Below are positions 55,701 to 59,112 of a DNA stretch of 64,000 nucleotides, piece by piece. The notes below the pieces were generated by a model, which saw nothing but the letters and a program-made list of their open reading frames with translations, was not told the DNA's origin and searched no databases. The stretch spans positions 6,634,001-6,698,000 of the forward strand of contig NC_092800.1 in NCBI RefSeq assembly GCF_918797505.1, read 5' to 3'. The stretch is from Bemisia tabaci. Its lineage: Eukaryota; Arthropoda; Insecta; Hemiptera; Aleyrodidae. The position numbers were made by a program, and so were the translations under genes. The number at the start of each line of letters is the position of its first letter. Positions within the stretch are counted from its first letter, which is position 1.

Positions 55701-57305
55701 GCACCACCGACCTCATCTTTCATCCTCGCCCCCTGTATCGCCGCGAAAGAACTTTTTACTCGAGAGCTTATCCCAAAGGCCTTCGAAATTTAAAGTTCCT
55801 TTTTTCGGAGCGCTTTCACGGTGATTATTATCCGCGTTGCTGAGCCGACCCACTTAAAAATTACTTAGGCTTCCAGTATTTACACTTGATTGGAGTATAT
55901 GGTGGCTATTAAATATCACAGATGATGAGTAAAGTTACATTTTTGAGAAAAACGAAAACAAAACGCAAGAGAATGATCGTATAGCATACCTTCGTATCCC
56001 GATCTCCTTGAAATGTTTTGATCAAGTTGCTACTCGACGATGGCCACGCATTTGCGCCGAAAGAAATGAGCCTTTAGACGTTGCCAAGTTTCCTTTGATA
56101 AAAACCGAATTTACTGGGAAAATTGTGAATACATATATTTCTTTCCAAAATTTTCGGGCAATTTTATACGCAATTTAATCTAAAATATCCGCCAAACCCG
56201 AATTTGTGCGGTCGTCGACTCCACTGGTCGTGCGAGATTAATGTGTTTTGAGTGTTTTACCAATTTTTATTTTATTTATTATTTTTTAATTTTTAAATTA
56301 TTTCGACGCGTAAAAACTCGGATCCAATGTTATTGATAATAGATGAGAGAATCTCCTCTTTCCGAATTGAGGGTGAAATCCCTCGGCAAACTCAAAATCA
56401 AAAACAAAGATGTTGGAATAGAGAATTTGCAGGTGTCTGAAATTTTGAGAATTTCATCTTTAAAATAATATTGCCTTTAAAACTGAGTGCGAGGATATGC
56501 TTGGTTTCAAAATTGAACAATTATTGGAGAAATTATGACAAAATAACCTGATCTGCTAAAATACATGTGTTTAAATGGATAATGCCGCCAGATGACGTCA
56601 TAAGGCGGCAAATTTTCTCACTTTTAAAATAATCTAATTTTCTCCAATTTCCCATGTCAGAAAAAAATTATGAAAAATACTGCGAACTCAGCTCATTAGG
56701 TACTTTCAGATGAAGCAATAAAATTTGTGTGTGCAAATTCTCAATAATTACGTCATTGCTAATAGCCATCGGCATTTGTTTCGGTAATGCATGCCGTCCC
56801 TAAATTACATAACGCTCTAGGAGGGGAGGGGGGTCGAGGAGAGCGTTACGCCATTTTGTTTTTACGTGTTAAAGGATGAGGACCTACGTCACACATGCGT
56901 TATAAGGAGGGGGGAGGGGAAGGGATAAAAAATGCTGAAAGAGTGCGTTACGTAAATAGGGACGGTCCCATCTGATCGTAACCAGTCCTGCCTCAAACAG
57001 CATATCCCCGAGAGAGAAAATTTCCTGGAGATAATTTTTTCATTTTTCAATGAAAATTTCTGTTTAACCCACGTAAACATGGATCCATGGCTGTATTGTA
57101 ATGTTGACATCCTTCTCTGTAATCTGGGAGTCGTTCATTGTGAATGAAAAATTACCTGAAAACCAACGTTGCCGGCGACTTATCAGCAAAGAGAACGACA
57201 GGTTGGGCATATCTTTCGTTCTCACCACACAGCTGAATCCCTTTCGAGGACGCCAGGGCTGTCGGGTCCTCGCCGTCCATGAACTGCAAGACCCCTGACT
57301 GACAC
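20643..57305 (-). CDS. Multi-CUB-domain extracellular protein, 3' part of gene (nine exons)
   Basis: Nine minus-strand exons, 57305-57156, 50583-50468, 42988-42823, 32007-31879, 30450-30314, 27916-27742, 25618-25505, 23470-23349 and 21637-20643, are each bounded by AG and GT. They join without a phase break into 700 codons plus TGA. The protein has the second half of one CUB domain (residues 1-70), full CUB domains at about 90-205, 244-365, 382-510 and 528-648, a Thr/Pro-rich linker at 206-232, a Ser-rich stretch at 655-677 and a hydrophobic C-terminus at 681-697. CUB domains bind proteins or sugars outside the cell; there is no protease or other catalytic domain. The tail suggests a GPI anchor or a membrane stalk. 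The N-terminus, signal peptide and promoter are missing from the window. I cannot name an orthologue. Confidence 0.88.
21716..21981. mobile_element. Family P element in a CUB gene intron
   Basis: GGTGTGAAACAACAAATCTC on the left pairs with TGATTTCACACTGTGGCC on the right. The inside shares GAGAGAAAAATCACAGAAAT with other family P copies. It lies between the last two exons. Boundaries are approximate. Confidence 0.5.
23253..23284. repeat. Poly-T tract next to an exon
   Basis: An almost pure T run of about 32 bp lies 65 bp downstream (in gene direction) of the 23349-23470 exon. It is simple sequence and length may vary among individuals. Confidence 0.7.
23349..23470 (-). CDS. CUB gene exon: end of CUB3
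   Basis: The exon is bounded by TTTTTCCAG and GTAAGAAT. It encodes residues 330-369, FHSHETLMSSGNTFSILLHR and onward to AYAFHD. The MSSGN-F-I-L pattern is the conserved strand before the last core strand of a CUB domain. It completes an AAG codon from the previous exon and gives the first base of a GAA codon shared with the last exon. Confidence 0.88.
23485..25504. other. CUB gene intron, no second gene seen
   Basis: The intron between the two CUB3 exons is AT-rich. Short frames on both strands, such as 24284-24466 and 24677-24943, have no domain or splice support. No paired element termini were found. Confidence 0.4.
25505..25618 (-). CDS. CUB gene exon: middle of CUB3
   Basis: The exon is bounded by GTTTCTCAG and GTAAGT. 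It encodes residues 292-328, including CQSYLELYDGPIGGNKPMKR and ICSP. The Cys-x-x-YLELYDG and later ICS are the third and fourth conserved cysteines with the calcium-site Asp (LYDG) typical of ligand-binding CUB domains. The flanking phases (one base in, two bases out) fit both neighbours exactly. Confidence 0.9.
25619..27741. other. CUB gene intron, nothing else recognised
   Basis: AT-rich intron with a poly-A run near 26312-26329. No inverted termini or coding segments were recognised. Confidence 0.4.
27742..27916 (-). CDS. CUB gene exon: start of CUB3
   Basis: The exon is bounded by a poly-pyrimidine TTTTTTTTTCAG and GTAAGT. It encodes residues 234-290, ESYGNNSHNGCGIQILANDS, then TGHFNS, a second Cys (HRNCSIVF) and VHLSVFNYKLK. 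GHFNS replaces the usual G-x-I-x-SP turn. An alternative frame across this stretch is also open, but only this frame joins both neighbours in phase. Confidence 0.9.
28105..28353. mobile_element. Family B MITE, worn copy in an intron
   Basis: GGAAAAACGCTGTATGCGCC at the left and GCTCATACAGAACTCTTCCA then AGGCAGG at the right match the family B termini. The outermost left bases are lost. It sits in the intron left of the 30314-30450 exon. Confidence 0.6.
29148..29814. mobile_element. Family P element split by family O
   Basis: The left part opens GATGGCCAAAGTGCAAAACC and the right part closes GAAGTTTGACCATC. The two parts meet around the insertion at 29256-29676. Rejoining them gives the same internal order as the uninterrupted copy at 21716-21981. 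It lies in a CUB gene intron. Confidence 0.65.
29256..29676. mobile_element. Family O palindromic MITE inserted in family P
   Basis: The ends are GGGTGTTTCACGATAACTGG and the complement CAGTTATCGTGAAACCACCC, followed inward by ATAGTTTTGTCGCCGTAACA and its partner. The element is about 420 bp and palindromic almost throughout, with GTAACAGACAGCACATTTTC repeated in both orientations near its centre. TCAT on both sides reads as a 4 bp target duplication. It has no coding frame. Confidence 0.8.
29968..30212. mobile_element. Family P element next to an exon
   Basis: CAGTGAAACTACCAGACCAC on the left pairs with GTGGTCTGGTACTTTCACC on the right. The inside has GAAGAAAAATCACGGAAGTA as in other copies. 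It ends about 100 bp from the splice donor of the 30314-30450 exon. Confidence 0.65.
30314..30450 (-). CDS. CUB gene exon: end of CUB2 and Thr-rich linker
   Basis: The exon is bounded by TCATTTTAG and GTAAGA. It encodes residues 188-232, beginning GGPSIPPYDYRGFLASVSFI, the last strand of CUB2. The Thr/Pro-rich stretch TVMTTETTPALTTELPYT follows, a likely O-glycosylated spacer between CUB2 and CUB3. It ends with the first base of an ATG codon completed by the next exon. Confidence 0.88.
31437..31640. promoter_or_regulatory. GC-rich intronic segment with NRF1-like and CCAAT sites
   Basis: GTGCGCATGCGCCGGCATGC at 31440-31459 contains a palindromic GCGCATGCGC, the NRF1-type core, in two overlapping forms. 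GATTGGTC (a reversed CCAAT box) follows at about 31491-31498. It is an island in AT-rich intron and could be an internal promoter, an enhancer or part of an unrecognised element. No transcript can be assigned from sequence. Confidence 0.3.
31673..31723. repeat. Poly-T tract, about 51 bp
   Basis: A pure T run follows the GC-rich segment. In gene direction it lies 150 bp downstream of the 31879-32007 exon's donor. It could be a reversed poly-A tail of a retroposed copy, with the GC-rich segment as its body, or simple expansion. Confidence 0.75.
31879..32007 (-). CDS. CUB gene exon: middle of CUB2
   Basis: The exon is bounded by TTTTCTTCCAG and GTAAGT. It encodes residues 145-186, starting HCSSHHINIYQGPNNSSHLL, with ICSD further on and ending HLLFEFK across the junction. 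This is the third and fourth Cys region and the hydrophobic F-x-F strand of CUB2. The INIYQGP stretch replaces the usual Y-DG motif, so the calcium-site Asp is absent here. Confidence 0.9.
32069..32325. mobile_element. Family B foldback MITE
   Basis: ACTGTGTCGTGCTAAGGAAG opens and CCTCTTTAGCAAGGCAGT closes. GCCGTATGAACCTTCAGGCG and TTCATACGGCGTTCCTC are the inner stem. It is about 257 bp and sits 60 bp upstream of the 31879-32007 exon. Confidence 0.8.
32558..32684. repeat. Hairpin with long stem
   Basis: TGCCCTTTGCACACGTCGCA around 32568 pairs with TGCAATGTGTGCAAAGGGCA around 32658. GAAAGTGGGGTCATCGATG pairs with TGATGACCCCCACTTTC nearer the loop. The stem is about 55 bp with an asymmetric bulge. 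The flanks (AGCCAAAATTGCCCGAGAAT) resemble the foldback at 8374-8735. Confidence 0.6.
33063..33427. mobile_element. Family C element (TTACC/GGTAA-rich)
   Basis: It opens CACTGAAAAAAAATTCTCGG and closes ATTTTTTTTTCAGTG. The body is made of variants of TTTTACCAATTATTGGT and GGTAATTTTACC, so it is full of short palindromes. A second copy is at 33818-34236. No coding frame. Confidence 0.75.
33570..33680. repeat. Two G homopolymers
   Basis: G runs of about 17 at 33570-33586 and about 18 at 33660-33677 lie close together. They may be hard to sequence, and their length should be treated with caution. Confidence 0.7.
33733..34408. mobile_element. Family B MITE split by family C
   Basis: The left part opens ACTGCCGTGCTAAGGAAAAA and the right part closes GGCACGGCAGT. 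The two parts are the halves of one family B element. They are separated exactly by the CACTGAAAA...CAGTG element at 33818-34236. Confidence 0.8.
33818..34236. mobile_element. Family C element inserted in family B
   Basis: It has the same CACTGAAAAAAAATTCTCGG start and TCAGTG end as the copy at 33063, about 54 bp longer because of an internal T run near 33950. The two copies are collinear. It has no transposase frame. Confidence 0.75.
34611..34856. mobile_element. Family B MITE, well preserved
   Basis: ACTGCCGTGCTAAGGAAAAA and CGCCGTATGAGCCTTCAGGC mark the left, and TTTATACGGCGTTCTTCCTT with AGCAC the right. The last few bases of the right terminus are lost. A third, fragmentary family B left end (GCATGCCGTGCTGAAGAAAA) follows at 34874-34935. 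Confidence 0.8.
34943..35218. repeat. Head-to-head inverted repeat without loop
   Basis: TATCACAAGCGCCATGCGAC at the left matches the complement of GTCGCGTGGCGCTTCTGACA at the right. CGTTTCAAAATTTCC also occurs in both orientations. The arms are about 137 bp each, about 80-85% alike by eye, and meet near 35083. It lies directly left of the large palindrome. Confidence 0.65.
35258..36396. repeat. 1.14 kb near-perfect palindrome in a CUB gene intron
   Basis: The left arm (35258-35780) and right arm (35874-36396) are each about 523 bp and almost identical when one is reversed. I noticed one base change (CATTATAGGG versus CATCATAGGG) and a CG-repeat length difference at the loop. The loop is about 93 bp. 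Both arms encode the same 70-codon open stretch (GHLGLGADTFETFPIHSPNN and onward) facing each other, but no start or domain suggests a real protein. It could be a young foldback transposon or an assembly artefact. Confidence 0.85.
36397..37264. other. Intron sequence, purine-rich run inside
   Basis: A GA-rich strand (AGAGGAAGAGGAGG type) lies at 36480-36560. GATGCTAGGTTGCATACC at about 37019 recurs reversed near 40360-40380, so an old inverted repeat may bracket 37-40 kb. No gene is supported. Confidence 0.4.
37265..37491. mobile_element. Family E palindromic MITE
   Basis: CACTGGAAAAAAAGCACATT opens and TTTTTTTCCAGTG closes. The inside is a near-palindrome with CTCTTGATTCAATCAGAATC and AAGTAATTTTTCTTGTCAA. 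It has normal-length A and T runs, unlike the copies at 5188 and 5748. Confidence 0.85.
37492..38783. other. Intron, no gene recognised
   Basis: A piece near 37580-37640 resembles 9950-10020. Overlapping frames at 38139-38760 are GC-richer than the surroundings and contain GGAAAACGATCGATTTTCAG, similar in style to family A interiors, so they probably derive from worn repeats. Confidence 0.4.
38784..38947. mobile_element. Family A hAT-like MITE with exact 8 bp target duplication
   Basis: The ends are CAGTGGCGTGGCGTGAATTG and its complement ending CACGCCACGCCACTG. CTCTGCAA flanks it on both sides (38776-38783 and 38948-38955). It is 164 bp and palindromic, with ATCGATTG-rich arms and a GGTGTTCGCAGCGAGCACCC centre. 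The 8 bp duplication and termini fit hAT. It is non-autonomous. Confidence 0.92.
39011..39893. mobile_element. Family K foldback element with ACAT target duplication
   Basis: GGATTGCATTTTGCAAAAAG at the left is mirrored by CTTTTTGCAAAATGCAATCC at the right. ACAT flanks both ends (39007-39010 and 39894-39897). The arms are about 330 bp and include CCTCAAAAATCACGATGAGC and its complement. A spacer of about 190 bp (39343-39530) repeats CGTCGGCAAT/ATCGCCGACG motifs. The left arm carries about 40 fewer bases than the right. No transposase frame. Confidence 0.85.
39898..40005. mobile_element. Fragment of a second family K element
   Basis: GGAAACTTAATGGCACGTAG and GGCAAAATGTAGTTTTG match the right half of the short family K copy at 60713-60849. 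It directly abuts the complete copy. AAAATGTAGTT occurs twice, so the end has been duplicated. Confidence 0.5.
40557..41490 (+). repeat. Three units of a ~180 bp direct repeat, last one displaced
   Basis: Unit 1 (40557-40740), unit 2 (40743-40921) and unit 3 (41312-41490) share TCTAATAATTTCAAAGTCTA, ACGCAGCAAAAATGATTTTC, GGACTGCGAAGTAACCA and GTGACCCCCCTGTATCCAAC. Units 1 and 2 are adjacent. Unit 3 is separated by the unrelated block at 40922-41311. The layout suggests a tandem array into which another sequence was inserted. Confidence 0.75.
40922..41311 (+). repeat. Block between repeat units with TCCGTCCGTCCG motif
   Basis: It starts TTTCTCGCTCCCCTAGGGTA and contains GTGTGTCCGTCCGTCCGACG, then GCGATATCTCAGAATCTATC. 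This style of sequence is familiar from dispersed repeats in insect genomes, but I cannot name the family. It carries no convincing reading frame. Confidence 0.45.
41491..42037. other. GC-rich, G-run-rich intron segment
   Basis: This contains GGGAGGGGGGAGGGGAGGGG near 41731 and several CG-rich words. The 3' side leads into a TATA-like site at 42038. No coding sequence is supported. Confidence 0.4.
42038..42064 (+). promoter_or_regulatory. Weak core-promoter candidate
   Basis: TATAAAAACAATGCGCTG is followed by GTCAGTTG, an arthropod-type initiator (TCAGT). The spacing of 20 bases from TATA to the initiator A is shorter than the usual 26-31. A family A copy lies 34 bp downstream. No plus-strand gene follows, so this may be chance. 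Confidence 0.2.
42098..42260. mobile_element. Family A hAT-like MITE with exact 8 bp target duplication
   Basis: It is 163 bp, opening CAGTGGCGAGGCATGAATGA and closing CACGCCACGCCACTG. CGGTGTTG flanks both sides (42090-42097 and 42261-42268). It is in the opposite orientation to the 38784 copy, judged by the order of TTCCCCATTTGAA and ATAGTTTTAAATGG. Confidence 0.92.
42473..42512. mobile_element. Family B left-end fragment
   Basis: TACTGCCGTGCTGAGGAAAA and ACGCCGTATGAGCCC are a clean family B terminus, but the rest of the element does not follow. It is a truncated or interrupted copy. Confidence 0.6.
42823..42988 (-). CDS. CUB gene exon: start of CUB2
   Basis: The exon is bounded by TTTCTGTTCTCAG and GTAAGTG. 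It encodes residues 90-143, CDWLYQDIGCQDCLLATPGY, then PGVYPSHITCQYHL and IRIKFLSLKLPH. TPGYPGVYP is the hallmark SPNYPxxYP turn, and ITCQYHL the C-x-W/Y strand of CUB domains. Two extra Cys (GCQDC) could form a local disulfide. The two leftover bases at the 3' end join the T of the next exon to give Asn. Confidence 0.92.
42989..43472. other. Intron next to an exon, nothing recognised
   Basis: AT-rich, with scattered ACTAACTAACT-like words near 43273 but no element termini or coding sequence. Confidence 0.4.
43473..43636. mobile_element. Family A hAT-like MITE
   Basis: CAGTGGCGTGGCGTGCTTTG opens and CACGCCACGCCACTG closes, 164 bp. The flanking eight bases (TTAGCGTT and GTTACGTT) agree only partly, so any target duplication has decayed. 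Confidence 0.88.
43819..44066. mobile_element. Family B foldback MITE
   Basis: ACTGCCATGCTGAGGAGAAA opens and CATACAGCGTTTTACCTTAA with CACGGCA closes. It is about 248 bp and is directly followed by the family N element. Confidence 0.75.
44232..44316. mobile_element. Family M mini-element inside family N
   Basis: AGCCCTGTCAACACTACTAG opens and TGTGTGGACAAGGCC closes, with AAGTTCACGGAACTTTGCGC inside. The same termini and AGTTCC motifs bound the larger copy at 51775-52150. Confidence 0.6.
44395..44640 (+). repeat. Minisatellite, about 81 bp x 3
   Basis: TTGACCGCACTTTG, CTGAACGCACTGAG and CTGACCGCACTGTG begin units at about 44401, 44483 and 44563. Each is followed by TTTGACGCAATGC-like and TATTCATGCAGTC-like words. 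The array is flanked by GCGCCGCGCCG-type runs. Confidence 0.7.
45320..46071. mobile_element. Family B MITE split by family D
   Basis: The left part (ACTGCCATGCTAAGGAAGAA to about 45489) and right part (about 45993 to CAGCACGGCAG) are the two halves of a family B element. Family D at 45490-45992 lies between them, at the same AT-rich spot (AATATTCATAA) that other family B copies keep intact. Confidence 0.8.
45490..45992. mobile_element. Family D foldback MITE, long form, inserted in family B
   Basis: AATGGAGATGTTGCATGTGT opens and ACACATGCAACATCTCCATT closes. Inner stems include GCGAGAAACACGATGGTGCC and GAGGCCAAAATGGAGGGGAT with their complements. Its centre has GTTTGTCTTGATGTAGAGGT. It is about 80-90% like 52768-53276 over most of its length by eye. 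Confidence 0.85.
46072..46793. other. GC-rich intron segment, no gene
   Basis: This includes GGGGGGGGCG at 46561 and several CG-rich words. CGAGTTCGAATCCCATG at 46690 looks superficially like a tRNA T-arm but lacks a pairing stem. Frames across it on both strands have no domain. Confidence 0.4.
46794..47130 (+). mobile_element. Family R element (GAGAATTTGCA ends), forward copy
   Basis: GGAGAATTTGCACACAAAAA opens and CTGCAAATTCTC closes. The centre has TGCCGCCTTATGACGTCATC, a CRE-like palindrome. A reversed copy lies at 56414-56745. Both share TGAAGCAATAAAA-type sequence near the outer end. Confidence 0.75.
47311..47399. mobile_element. Family H hairpin, short variant
   Basis: ATATGGACGTATTTCTGCTA opens and AATACGTCCATAT closes, with GGAACTATGTGC and its partner inside. 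At 89 bp it lacks the TGAGCCCTG stem of the other copies. Confidence 0.7.
47586..47856. mobile_element. Family I palindromic MITE
   Basis: GATTATTGAAATTGATAAAC opens and CTTTGTCTATCAATTTTAAT closes. AAGAAGACATTGAGAGTGTG and the partner CCATATTCCTTTTAGC form the next stem part. Confidence 0.7.
47857..49023. other. Intron, nothing recognised
   Basis: Mixed composition with short frames only; no paired termini, domain or RNA gene. Confidence 0.4.
49024..49178. mobile_element. Family A hAT-like MITE, right end worn
   Basis: CAGTGATGTGGCGTGCTATA opens and the interior GGATCGATAAACAGGGTGCT with AGCACCTGAATTATCGATTC is intact. The right end (AATCGCTCGTCGTATG) has lost the CGCCACTG terminus. Confidence 0.75.
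49179..50467. other. Intron with G runs and a small tandem repeat
   Basis: CAGTTGGGGGGGGG-type units repeat twice at 49448-49488. ATATCTCTAAAATACCCTG-like units occur about three times at 50082-50136. No gene is supported. Confidence 0.5.
50468..50583 (-). CDS. CUB gene exon: end of CUB1
   Basis: The exon is bounded by TTTTTTCTGTTACAG and GTAAGG. It encodes residues 51-88, beginning IEESTIRSQFLAYFSFSSNS and ending GRRMPDT. The FLAYFSF segment is the final core strand of CUB1; the rest is a basic linker to CUB2. Phase matches both neighbours. Confidence 0.88.
50584..51774. other. Intron, no gene recognised
   Basis: AT-rich, with a T/A-rich run near 51270-51310. Frames at 50724-50996 and 50885-51097 lack domains and splice support. 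Confidence 0.4.
51775..52150. mobile_element. Family M element (GGCCCTGTCCACAC ends)
   Basis: AAGGCCCTGTCCACACAAGC opens and GCTCGTGTTGACAAGGCCT closes. Inner inverted words CGGAACTTGTTCCTTG and GAACAAGTTCCTCGAAC pair. It is about 376 bp with an AT-rich centre and no coding frame. Confidence 0.75.
52383..52512. mobile_element. Family H hairpin MITE
   Basis: AATTGGACGAATTTCTATCA opens and TGATAGAAATACGTCCAATT closes. ATGAGCCCTGAGAC pairs with CAGGGCTCACGTCAT near the loop. It is about 130 bp and self-complementary over its whole length. Confidence 0.8.
52768..53276. mobile_element. Family D foldback MITE, long form
   Basis: TAATGGAGATGTTGCATGTG opens and ACATGCAACATCTCTATT closes. The same inner stems as the 45490 copy are present, with an especially well kept central palindrome (AACAAACTCTCCATGCAAAG and its complement). 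Confidence 0.85.
53367..53577. mobile_element. Family U MITE with TA flanks
   Basis: CGCCGAAAAAAAAGTGATGT opens and ACATCACTTTTATTTCGGTG closes, with TA on both sides. TTGATTTAACAT and ATGTTGAATCAA extend the stem. The centre has CTACAGCAGTTAC and TAACTGCCGTGG. It has no coding frame. Confidence 0.75.
53935..54500. mobile_element. Family T foldback element
   Basis: GGACCACTAGACAAGGTACG on the left is mirrored by CGTACCTTGTCTAGTGGTCC on the right. AAAATCACCGAAATCAACTC and GAGTTGGTTTTAGTAATTTT are the next arm parts. Arms are about 135 bp with a spacer of about 290 bp. A related end (ACTTTGTCTAGTGACCAATT) appears near 59329. Confidence 0.65.
54666..54829. mobile_element. Family A hAT-like MITE with exact 8 bp target duplication
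   Basis: CAGTGGCGTTACGTGCTTTG opens and CACGCCTCGCCACTG closes, 164 bp. ATGAGGAG flanks both ends (54658-54665 and 54830-54837). Confidence 0.92.
54871..55389. repeat. Palindrome bracketed by a 38 bp direct repeat
   Basis: The arms begin GGTGATTCGATGGACGCC at 54909 and end GGCGTCCATCGAATCACTTT at 55350, about 200 bp each, with a centre carrying TATCGCAATCGAG and TATCGAATGCG. Outside the arms, AAAACTTCATGAGAAGTCAT and flanking A-rich bases occur at both ends in the same orientation (54871-54908 and 55351-55389). That is far longer than a normal target duplication. Confidence 0.75.
55390..56413. other. Intron with a GC-rich patch and a family B remnant
   Basis: The patch at 55560-55850 has overlapping open frames on the plus strand but no domain. 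GAGCCTTTAGACGTTGCCAA at about 56069 and the following 110 bp match the left inner part of family B without its terminus. Confidence 0.45.
56414..56745 (-). mobile_element. Family R element, reversed copy
   Basis: AGAGAATTTGCAGGTGTCTG opens and GTGTGTGCAAATTCTC closes. It aligns base for base over most of its length with the reverse of 46794-47130, including GATGACGTCATAAGGCGGCA. Confidence 0.75.
56791..56968. mobile_element. Family L MITE, intact copy
   Basis: CCGTCCCTAAATTACATAAC opens and GTTACGTAAATAGGGACGG closes. Inside are GGTCGAGGAGAGCGTTACGC and a GGGGGGAGGGG run. This copy defines the family; the others, at 4552-4970 and 60564-60866, are each interrupted by another element. Confidence 0.8.
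57156..57305 (-). CDS. CUB gene exon: middle of CUB1 (most upstream exon found)
   Basis: The exon is bounded by TTATTGTTGCAG and GTAATT. It encodes residues 1-49, CQSGVLQFMDGEDPTALASS then IQLCGENERYAQPVVLFADK. CQSGVLQFMDG and LCGE are the third and fourth Cys region of a CUB domain. It needs two bases from an upstream exon that would carry the first half of CUB1. I found none with the right phase up to base 64000. Confidence 0.88.
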
Positions 57306-57382
57306 CTGCAACAATAACACAATTAAAATTACGATGTGCTCGTTTAGAATGACGTCAGAATTGACAGTACCAATGGAAATGT

Positions 57383-57642
57383 GGATTGCATTTTGCAAAA
57401 AGGAACCACTAGCATTGCAATGTTGCTAAGATTGTGAAACTTCTTTTGTCTTGGAGGAAAAACCCGATTATCCATAAATAGTTTCTGTTTTACTTCCTAA
57501 AAACTGTAAATTTAAGACAAAAATTACCATCTAAATTTCATAGTTTTTCACGATTTCCGCGATTTTATTGCAAAAGATGAAGTTGCACAATCTTAATAGC
57601 ATCATTGCACTGCTAGTGGTTCCTTTTTGTAAAATGCAATTC
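57383..57642. mobile_element. Family K foldback element, short form
   Basis: GGATTGCATTTTGCAAAAAG opens and CTTTTTGTAAAATGCAATTC closes. AACCACTAGCATTGCAATG and CATTGCACTGCTAGTGGTT extend the stem. It is 260 bp. Confidence 0.8.
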
Positions 57643-57743
57643 ATTTTTATAAAATTAATTTTTAGGGATTTGTCTGCACATCATCAGAGTTGGCATACAT
57701 AGCGTGAACAAATCGACATTGGAGACATTGCATTCGGAACAGC

Positions 57744-57992
57744 GGGCCGATTATTGAAACTGATAGACAAAGCTATAGACAAAGACGACAAACGGGATTT
57801 GGAGGGATCCTATTGGCGGAAGCGGGTGGTTGTAATGGACTAACTAACGGCAACCCACGAGAAACCTGACAGTTAGTCCATCATTTTCTTCCTTAGTCTA
57901 TGAGAACCAATCATGTCAACCAATAGGATCGCTCTATACTCCTGTGTCTTCTTTGTCTATCGCTTTGTCTATCAGTTTCAATAATCGGCTCG
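57744..57992. mobile_element. Family I palindromic MITE, well preserved
   Basis: GGGCCGATTATTGAAACTGA opens and TCAGTTTCAATAATCGGCTC closes; TAGACAAAGCTATAGACAAA and its partner follow. It is about 249 bp. Confidence 0.82.
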
Positions 57993-58104
57993 CAGAGTCA
58001 AAACCTTCAAAGCTACAACCGAAACTTCTCGAAACTTCACAATGAGTCGATAGACAAGGTCTGAACTAGGTCTGAACTACTACATGTTACTTTTTCAAAA
58101 TATT

Positions 58105-58234
58105 ATATGGACGTATTTCTATCAAACGGAACTATGTGCATTAAGACATGAGCCCCGAGATCCATAAGAATATATGCATTACAGGGCTCACGTCACGATG
58201 CACATAGTTCCGTTTGATAGAAATACGTCCATAT
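58105..58234. mobile_element. Family H hairpin MITE, near-perfect
   Basis: ATATGGACGTATTTCTATCA opens and TGATAGAAATACGTCCATAT closes. CAAACGGAACTATGTGCATT pairs with GATGCACATAGTTCCGTTTG almost perfectly, and TGAGCCC with GGGCTCA. Confidence 0.85.
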
Positions 58235-58325
58235 GGGAAACGAGACGCGCAACGATAAGTTCAGAAATCAACTTCGAGACGAGATATTTACGAGTCTTTT
58301 TAACAGAGATCGAATGGTAGTCTTG

Positions 58326-58581
58326 CACTGCCGTGCTAAAGAAGAACGCCGTATGCAAATTCAGCAGTTGCCAAATTTCCTTCACTAAAATGTTTATTTT
58401 TAAGGAAATTTATGAACATTTTCCCCATAAATTTTCATGAACTTCAGGTGAAACTGAGAACATAATCATCTAAAAAATTGGAGAGAAAATTTTCAAAAGT
58501 TGACCAGGAAGATTGTGTTTTATCCAAGGAAATTTGGCAATGCCTGAAGACTCATACCGCGTTTTTCTCCAGCACGGCAGT
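58326..58581. mobile_element. Family B foldback MITE, well preserved
   Basis: CACTGCCGTGCTAAAGAAGA opens and TTTCTCCAGCACGGCAGT closes, about 256 bp. CCAAATTTCCTTCACTAAAA and CCAAGGAAATTTGGCAATGC form the inner stem. Confidence 0.8.
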
Positions 58582-58720
58582 ATAGTATACAACTTACGTC
58601 ATTTGTATTGCAACTTTTACATCGTGTTTAGGAGTTGATTTCTAGATTTCCTGTTGTGCAATTCGTTTTCCTCTACTGAAAAAAAAGTTAAGGGCTGTAG
58701 AGACATACCGTTCGTTCCAG

Positions 58721-58949
58721 CACTGGAAAAAAAACACATTGGATCTAGAGTCCAGACTCTTGAAAACATTGACAAGAAAAAGGACTCTTGATTCAAGCAG
58801 ATTTACGCTTAAATCAAGAACCAAGCCTCTTAATTTGAGCGGATTTCCTTTTGATTTAAGCTTAAATCTGATTTGATCAAGAGTCCTTTTTCTTGTCAAT
58901 GTTTTCAAGAGTCTGGACTCTAGATCCAATGTGTTTTTTTTCCCCAGTG
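58721..58949. mobile_element. Family E palindromic MITE
   Basis: CACTGGAAAAAAAACACATT opens and GTGTTTTTTTTCCCCAGTG closes. The palindrome is nearly perfect around AAGAACCAAGCCTCTTAATT. A family A copy abuts its right end. Confidence 0.85.
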
Positions 58950-59112
58950 AGTGGCGTGGCATGCCTTGCGATATATCGATAGATCTGCCATTTAAACCTA
59001 TGAAAAAGGATCGATAACCAAGGTGTTCGCAGCGAACATACTAATAATCGATTCTTTACCACAGTTTCAAACGGGGAAATGTCGAAAATCGATCTTTCAC
59101 GCCCCGCCACTG
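58949..59112. mobile_element. Family A hAT-like MITE joined to family E
   Basis: It shares AGTGGCGTGGCATGCCTTGC with the family A left end and closes CACGCCCCGCCACTG. The first bases coincide with the last bases of the family E copy, so one of the two ends lost a few bases or the insertion reused CAGTG. Confidence 0.82.

Noticed and set aside
55561..55824. 87-codon plus-strand frame in a GC-rich patch
   Set aside because: Low-information Ser/Arg-rich sequence, another frame overlaps it, and it lies inside the CUB gene intron on the other strand without splice support.
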